A stretch of DNA of 64,000 bases from NCBI RefSeq assembly GCF_900291985.1, contig NZ_LT985980.1:2936001-3000000 (forward strand), given 5' to 3'. Below are positions 60,335-64,000 of the stretch, piece after piece. The stretch is from Lysinibacillus timonensis. GTDB lineage: Bacteria > Bacillota > Bacilli > Bacillales_A > Planococcaceae. Under the pieces are notes generated by a model, which had not been told where the DNA came from, did no database searches, and was given only the letters and a program-made list of their open reading frames with translations. A program made the translations under genes and the position numbers. Each line of letters begins with the position of its first letter. The first letter of the stretch is position 1.

Positions 60335-61063
60335 ATGTTTGAAGTTATAAATAAAAAGAAGGCAAAATTAGATGCGACTAGGCCCTTACCAAAATATACT
60401 CTAAATAGTCTACGAGAAAAGCTATTTTTAGAATGGACATATAATTCAAATGCTATAGAAGGAAATACATTAACAATCAATGAAACCAAAGTGGTACTTG
60501 AAGGCATTACAATTGGGGGGAAAACATTAAGAGAGCATCTAGAAGTGATTAACCATCGTGATGCAATTCGTTTTGTTGAGGAAATTGTTCAAAAGAAAGA
60601 GTCACTTTCTGAATGGCAAATTAAAAACTTACATCGATTAGTTTTAAAAGGTATTGATGATGAGTATGCCGGCGTGTACCGCAAAGAGCAAGTTTTTATC
60701 TCAGGTGCGAAGCATACTCCACCTGCACATTTTTTAATTCAAGAAAAAATGGATCAGATGATAAATTGGTATCACTCTAAAGGTATTCATCTACACCCAG
60801 TGGAACGCGGAGCATTATTGCATGCCATATTTGTTGGTATCCATCCTTTTATTGATGGTAATGGACGAACATCTAGACTTTTACTAAATTTAGAACTAAT
60901 GAAAGAGGGATTTCCTCCAGTCATTATAAAAGTAGAAAATCGATTAGCCTATTATGAAGCACTTGATAAAGCCCATACAACAGAAGACTATACGGATTTT
61001 ATTACACTAGTGGCACGTGAAGTAGAAGATTCTCTTGACCTTTATTTAAGTACAATAGAGTAA
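60335..61063 (+). CDS. Fic family protein (third, different subtype)
   Basis: A 242-residue Fic protein distinct from the tandem pair at 2-4.6 kb: it is compact and lacks a C-terminal winged helix. The active loop HPFIDGNGRTSRLLLNLELM starts near residue 170, with Ser in place of the usual final Gly before Arg. TYNSNAIEGNTLTINET near 30-47 contains S-x3-E-G, the autoinhibitory helix with Glu that blocks ATP. I chose ATG at 60335, with CGGAG eight bases upstream. A strong terminator follows. Its likely activity is AMPylation held in check by its own N-terminus; targets unknown. Confidence 0.85.
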   Translation: MFEVINKKKAKLDATRPLPKYTLNSLREKLFLEWTYNSNAIEGNTLTINETKVVLEGITIGGKTLREHLEVINHRDAIRFVEEIVQKKESLSEWQIKNLHRLVLKGIDDEYAGVYRKEQVFISGAKHTPPAHFLIQEKMDQMINWYHSKGIHLHPVERGALLHAIFVGIHPFIDGNGRTSRLLLNLELMKEGFPPVIIKVENRLAYYEALDKAHTTEDYTDFITLVAREVEDSLDLYLSTIE

Positions 61064-61066
61064 TTT

Positions 61067-61093
61067 TGCATCTCTTCTGAGGTGCATTTTTTT
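61067..61093 (+). terminator. Terminator after the third Fic gene
   Basis: Arms TGCATCTC / GAGGTGCA with a four-base loop TTCT, then T7. Confidence 0.85.
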
Positions 61094-61271
61094 ATTTTGG
61101 AGTTCATTGTTACCCAATGTAAAAATGGTGTGGAGAAACCCTAGTTGTACCTTGAATAATAGTCGGCTTAAGCACATAATAGTTCAATTGTAATTAATAC
61201 AGTTGATCAGGCAGGTGTTCATAGTAAAACGCAGAAGTAGTAATGAGACGGATCATCTTGGAGGTTTGGAA

Positions 61272-61781
61272 TTGGACTATCTTGTTGATTTTACTTTGTT
61301 AGTATTGATTTATTTTTTACTGTTTTATAGAAAATGGCGTAAAAAGACAGACAGAGAATTCGTGATTAATTCGATGATGTATTTTTATGTTGTAATGGTT
61401 TTATTTGTTACGCTAATGCCATTTACAATGCCATTTGGTGGTAGGAATAATTTGTTTATGGAAACGATTAATTATATTCCATTTAGAGATATTATTTCAG
61501 GTTACCGTGGAGCGTTGAGAGAAATTATTTTAAATATTATTATGATGATGCCTTTTGGATTTTTATATCCATTGATGAAGAATAAAGGAATTTTCAGTAC
61601 AGTTTCTTTAACTTTTCTATTTAGTTTCATTATTGAGTGTTCTCAGTTAGTAAGTGTATGGTGGGGTGGTGTAAACCAAAGAACTTTTGATGTAACGGAC
61701 CTGATTACAAATACATTGGGAGGCTTAATAGGCTATCTAAATTTTATGGTTTTAAGGCTAGTTGTTCGTAAACGGAATTGA
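61272..61781 (+). CDS. VanZ-family membrane protein
   Basis: A 169-residue protein with four to five membrane helices and the VanZ layout: LVTLMPFTMPFGGRNN, then NYIPFRDIISG, EIILNIIMMMPFGFLYPL, FIIECSQLVSVW and RTFDVTDLITNTLGGLIGYL. VanZ proteins are linked to teicoplanin tolerance or antimicrobial-peptide resistance in some bacteria, but most are uncharacterised. I chose TTG at 61272, because TTGGAGG lies eight bases upstream; a longer frame from 61203 has no site. Confidence 0.8.
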   Translation: MDYLVDFTLLVLIYFLLFYRKWRKKTDREFVINSMMYFYVVMVLFVTLMPFTMPFGGRNNLFMETINYIPFRDIISGYRGALREIILNIIMMMPFGFLYPLMKNKGIFSTVSLTFLFSFIIECSQLVSVWWGGVNQRTFDVTDLITNTLGGLIGYLNFMVLRLVVRKRN

Positions 61782-61783
61782 GG

Positions 61784-61813
61784 GCGATTGCATAATAAGC
61801 AGTCGCTTTTCTT
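61784..61813 (+). terminator. Terminator after the VanZ gene
   Basis: Arms GCGATTGC / GCAGTCGC (one mismatch as G-T) with a seven-base loop, then TTTTCTT. Confidence 0.75.
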
Positions 61814-61908
61814 ATTGCCATCGCATCATTAAAAAAGACTTAACAAAAATCCGGACCAGTATATGTTAAAATTTACTAAAAGCAGTATGGGGGATTTTAT
61901 TTTTAATC

Positions 61909-62970
61909 ATGAAAAAAGTGATGGTTGTTGGGGCGTCGGGTGTTCTGGGTCAATTAGTGTGCGCGGAGTTGTTGAGGATATTTGAAAATCAAATAAAGCT
62001 CACCGTAACAGATTATAAGATTGAAAGAGGAAAGCAATTAGTAAACTCTTTTGAAGGGGATGTTCAATTTCAATATTTAGATATCAATGATGAAGAAAAT
62101 ATCAGCCAGGTAATTCAAAATATTGATATCGTCATTGTTGTATTGAAACAGAAGACTCCACTAATTCAAGAAGCGTGTATTTATAATAAAATACTTTGCC
62201 TCGATGTTACACCTTTTTATGGCTTTGTAGAGAAAGTAATAGAACTCAATGAACGTGCAGTCAACAATCAAGTAGGTTCTGTTGTCATGTCAGGCTTTTT
62301 CCCTGGTTTATCCGGTTTAATGGTAAAAAGGGCGATGGCTGATTTTAATGAGGTAAACGAGATCAATGTTGGGTTGTTGCAAAATACAAATGCCAAAGCA
62401 GGGGTATCTGGAATTTTAGATATGTTAACGATTGTTAGCAAGCCTGTGGATGTTGGGGATATGTGGATATCTGGATTCACTAAAAAAAGAAAGATGCAGT
62501 TTCTAACACCTGGGCGTGATAAAGAGGTTAGACTGATCCATCATTCGGAAAAAGTCTTGCTGAGCGGGAGATTAACAACAAATCCTATACACTATTGGAC
62601 TGCTTGGAACTCGAAGCCTTTCAATAAACTTGTTTCTTTATTTAGGCAGCTCGGTTTATTGAATCAACTTCATAAGCTAGATCATAAAATTCTTTCGAAA
62701 ATCGTAAAACATAATCCTAACCAAAACGAAAGTGCGTTTCTAACTGTTGAAGTAAAAGGGATAGTGGGGGGGGAAGAACGGATTAAACGCTTATCATTAG
62801 CCTCCTTTTCAGATTACCATACAACCGCAATTGTAACAGCAGCCTTAGCTAAAATCGCTCACCAACAAAACGTAAAAGGTGTCGCTTGCCCGTTTGAAAT
62901 AACAACTTTAGATGAATTGATATTCGTTATGAACTGCCCCAATATTGTGGTTGAAGAGGTTGAAGGCTAA
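61909..62970 (+). CDS. Saccharopine-dehydrogenase-like NAD(P)-binding protein
   Basis: A 353-residue protein with a Rossmann N-terminus (MKKVMVVGASGVLGQLVCAEL; GxxGxxG) and the fold of saccharopine dehydrogenase-like reductases: VTDYKIERGKQLVNSF, NIDIVIVVLKQKTPLIQEACI, and SVVMSGFFPGLSGLMVKRAM near 125. Such stand-alone proteins often have unknown substrates (membrane lipid or amino-acid derivatives). A poor ribosome site (GGGGG about 16 bases away) precedes the ATG. The next small membrane gene follows without a gap. Confidence 0.75.
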   Translation: MKKVMVVGASGVLGQLVCAELLRIFENQIKLTVTDYKIERGKQLVNSFEGDVQFQYLDINDEENISQVIQNIDIVIVVLKQKTPLIQEACIYNKILCLDVTPFYGFVEKVIELNERAVNNQVGSVVMSGFFPGLSGLMVKRAMADFNEVNEINVGLLQNTNAKAGVSGILDMLTIVSKPVDVGDMWISGFTKKRKMQFLTPGRDKEVRLIHHSEKVLLSGRLTTNPIHYWTAWNSKPFNKLVSLFRQLGLLNQLHKLDHKILSKIVKHNPNQNESAFLTVEVKGIVGGEERIKRLSLASFSDYHTTAIVTAALAKIAHQQNVKGVACPFEITTLDELIFVMNCPNIVVEEVEG

Positions 62971-62971
62971 G

Positions 62972-63205
62972 GTGTTCAGAAAATTCCCCTTTTGGTTGCC
63001 TGTTTTTAGTTTGATGATCATTACCAGTGTAATTATTCTTCAACCTGTAAAACATGTATGGGCTGCGCTTGATCCCATATATGGTCTTTTGTTTTCCTTA
63101 CTACCTGTTAGCTTTCGAACATTGCCTGTTATGTTTACTCTACACTTCCTGTTAGCAATAATTTATGGGGTACTATTGGATTTCTTCATGAAAAAACTTC
63201 GGTAG
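62972..63205 (+). CDS. Small two-helix membrane protein
   Basis: A 77-residue protein with GTG at 62972 (AAGG a few bases upstream, just after the previous stop). Two hydrophobic segments are seen: LPVFSLMIITSVIILQPV and LPVMFTLHFLLAIIYGVLLDFF. I do not recognise it. Translational coupling with the upstream reductase-like gene suggests a joint role. A longer start at 62945 overlapping that gene is possible. Confidence 0.55.
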   Translation: MFRKFPFWLPVFSLMIITSVIILQPVKHVWAALDPIYGLLFSLLPVSFRTLPVMFTLHFLLAIIYGVLLDFFMKKLR

Positions 63206-63265
63206 TTATTGAAAGAAGATTAGTAGGTTTTAGTGATAAATTCTAATATTATGGAGGCCAAATCC

Positions 63266-63922
63266 ATGAAATATTTCACGAAAGATTGGTATAGAGAAAG
63301 CCAAGTATATGGATTCTTAACCTTGCCAGAAACAAAAGACGATTGGGAGAACAATTTACAATGGTACGTTTCTGAAGGAAGGGATTTCAAAAAAGAGATG
63401 GCCGTAGAGTTGGAATGGCGAAGAAATGAATTATTAGAATTTCTGCCAGAATCGTTTCATCCTCATATTTTAGATGGAACATTGAAGACTGAGTACCCAT
63501 CTGATGAAATAAGGAAAATGGTTGAACAATGGACCGATGAATTCCAGCAAAGACTACGAGACACTCGTAAACAATATCTGCTAGAACTTGAAAAAGGGAA
63601 GAATGATTTGCCAAAAAGTGTACTTCAATTACATGAAAAATCATTGCATGATGGAATGGTACTCAAATGTGATTCGATTTCTGATAATGAATTTGTTATG
63701 ATCGTTGAGGGGACTGGGGTACGTTCTTATTCATCTAACGTAAAGCTTACTTTTACCAATGTTGAAGAACTATCGATGTCCGGCGAAATCGTAGGTGAAG
63801 ATTGGCTCTATACTGAAATCTACCCAACAAAAACTGGCTTCGAGCTTCACGTTATATTCGAAGGTACTTTATCTGAACTGATCATAAAAGCAAAGGATTT
63901 ATTGATTGAACAATTAAAATAG
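63266..63922 (+). CDS. DUF4085 family protein
   Basis: A 218-residue soluble protein. It starts MKYFTKDWYRESQVYGF, the pattern of DUF4085 proteins in Bacillales, and contains LLEFLPESFHPHILDGTLKTEYPS followed by a charged helix and a beta-rich C-terminal half (LKLTFTNVEELSMSGE type; here VKLTFTNVEELSMSGEIVG). I chose ATG at 63266 with GGAGG eight bases upstream. Function of the family is unknown. Confidence 0.75.
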   Translation: MKYFTKDWYRESQVYGFLTLPETKDDWENNLQWYVSEGRDFKKEMAVELEWRRNELLEFLPESFHPHILDGTLKTEYPSDEIRKMVEQWTDEFQQRLRDTRKQYLLELEKGKNDLPKSVLQLHEKSLHDGMVLKCDSISDNEFVMIVEGTGVRSYSSNVKLTFTNVEELSMSGEIVGEDWLYTEIYPTKTGFELHVIFEGTLSELIIKAKDLLIEQLK

Positions 63923-63951
63923 TTTTCTACTTCACGTAAAGGTGGTGAAAA

Positions 63952-64000
63952 ATGGTGATTGAAATCCATAAATATAAAAAGTTAATAGATGATTTTATTA
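63952..64000 (+). CDS. Start of an unidentified gene cut by the window edge
   Basis: ATG at 63952 follows AAAGGTGGTG at suitable distance and the frame stays open to the edge (MVIEIHKYKKLIDDFI). Only 16 codons are visible, too few to assign. Spacing suggests it shares a transcript with the DUF4085 gene. Confidence 0.5.
   Translation, partial: MVIEIHKYKKLIDDFI

Overview
The window looks like chromosome from a low-GC, spore-forming member of Bacillales. Support comes from SpoIISA/SpoIISB, CsaA, a YkvI-type transporter, YwbE, DUF4085, strong AGGAGG ribosome sites and many TTG/GTG starts. The gene set would suit the Lysinibacillus/Solibacillus part of Planococcaceae, but that placement is a guess; no rRNA or tRNA gene is present to confirm it.

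Left part (1-9.5 kb): the 5' end of recD2 (minus), a short DUF262 protein, two tandem Fic proteins (the second lacks a normal start codon), csaA, a SpoIIS toxin-antitoxin locus with an extra antitoxin-like small gene, and an EcsC-like protein. Middle-left (9.5-17.3 kb): a complete four-gene Wadjet (jetD-jetA-jetB-jetC) anti-plasmid SMC system, followed by the tail of a dead Mrr-type endonuclease gene. Scattered over 5.4-20.2 kb are seven copies, in all states of decay, of a convergent type I toxin-antitoxin module. Each has a 27-residue holin-like toxin on the minus strand and a ~140-nt antisense RNA on the plus strand, with near-consensus promoters. Three toxins are intact, three are frameshifted or degenerate, and one is an internal deletion.

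The core (21.2-39.9 kb) is a dense defence island. First comes a three-gene operon: a GHKL ATPase with a charged linker, an unknown protein, and a DUF6339-like protein. Second is a four-gene helicase operon: a nuclease-UvrD fusion, an AddB-like partner that keeps the Fe-S cysteines but seems to lack the nuclease core, a 65-residue protein, and a second UvrD-type helicase. Third is a divergent Sau3AI-like restriction-modification pair. Fourth is an Xre regulator, a C5 methyltransferase, McrB and McrC, an LlaJI/BsuMI-like layout. The island ends at a Nudix hydrolase gene whose 3' half is missing, so I place its right edge near 39.9 kb. The first two operons are the best candidates here for an undescribed system.

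The right part (40.3-64 kb) is mostly housekeeping and metabolism: a decayed duplicate of a YdcF two-gene cassette (intact copy at 52 kb), a TPR protein, an M20/M28-like peptidase, an ATP-grasp ligase, and a YkvI transporter. Then come hutG-gltS with a divergent LysR regulator; pxpB-pxpC divergent from pxpA (5-oxoprolinase); a LysR regulator divergent from a sodium/solute symporter overlapping an M24 protein with altered metal ligands; an MmyB-like regulator; a second-type fabF; a third Fic protein; VanZ; a saccharopine-dehydrogenase-like protein; and DUF4085. Calls were made by reading protein motifs and DNA signals directly; no database search was possible.
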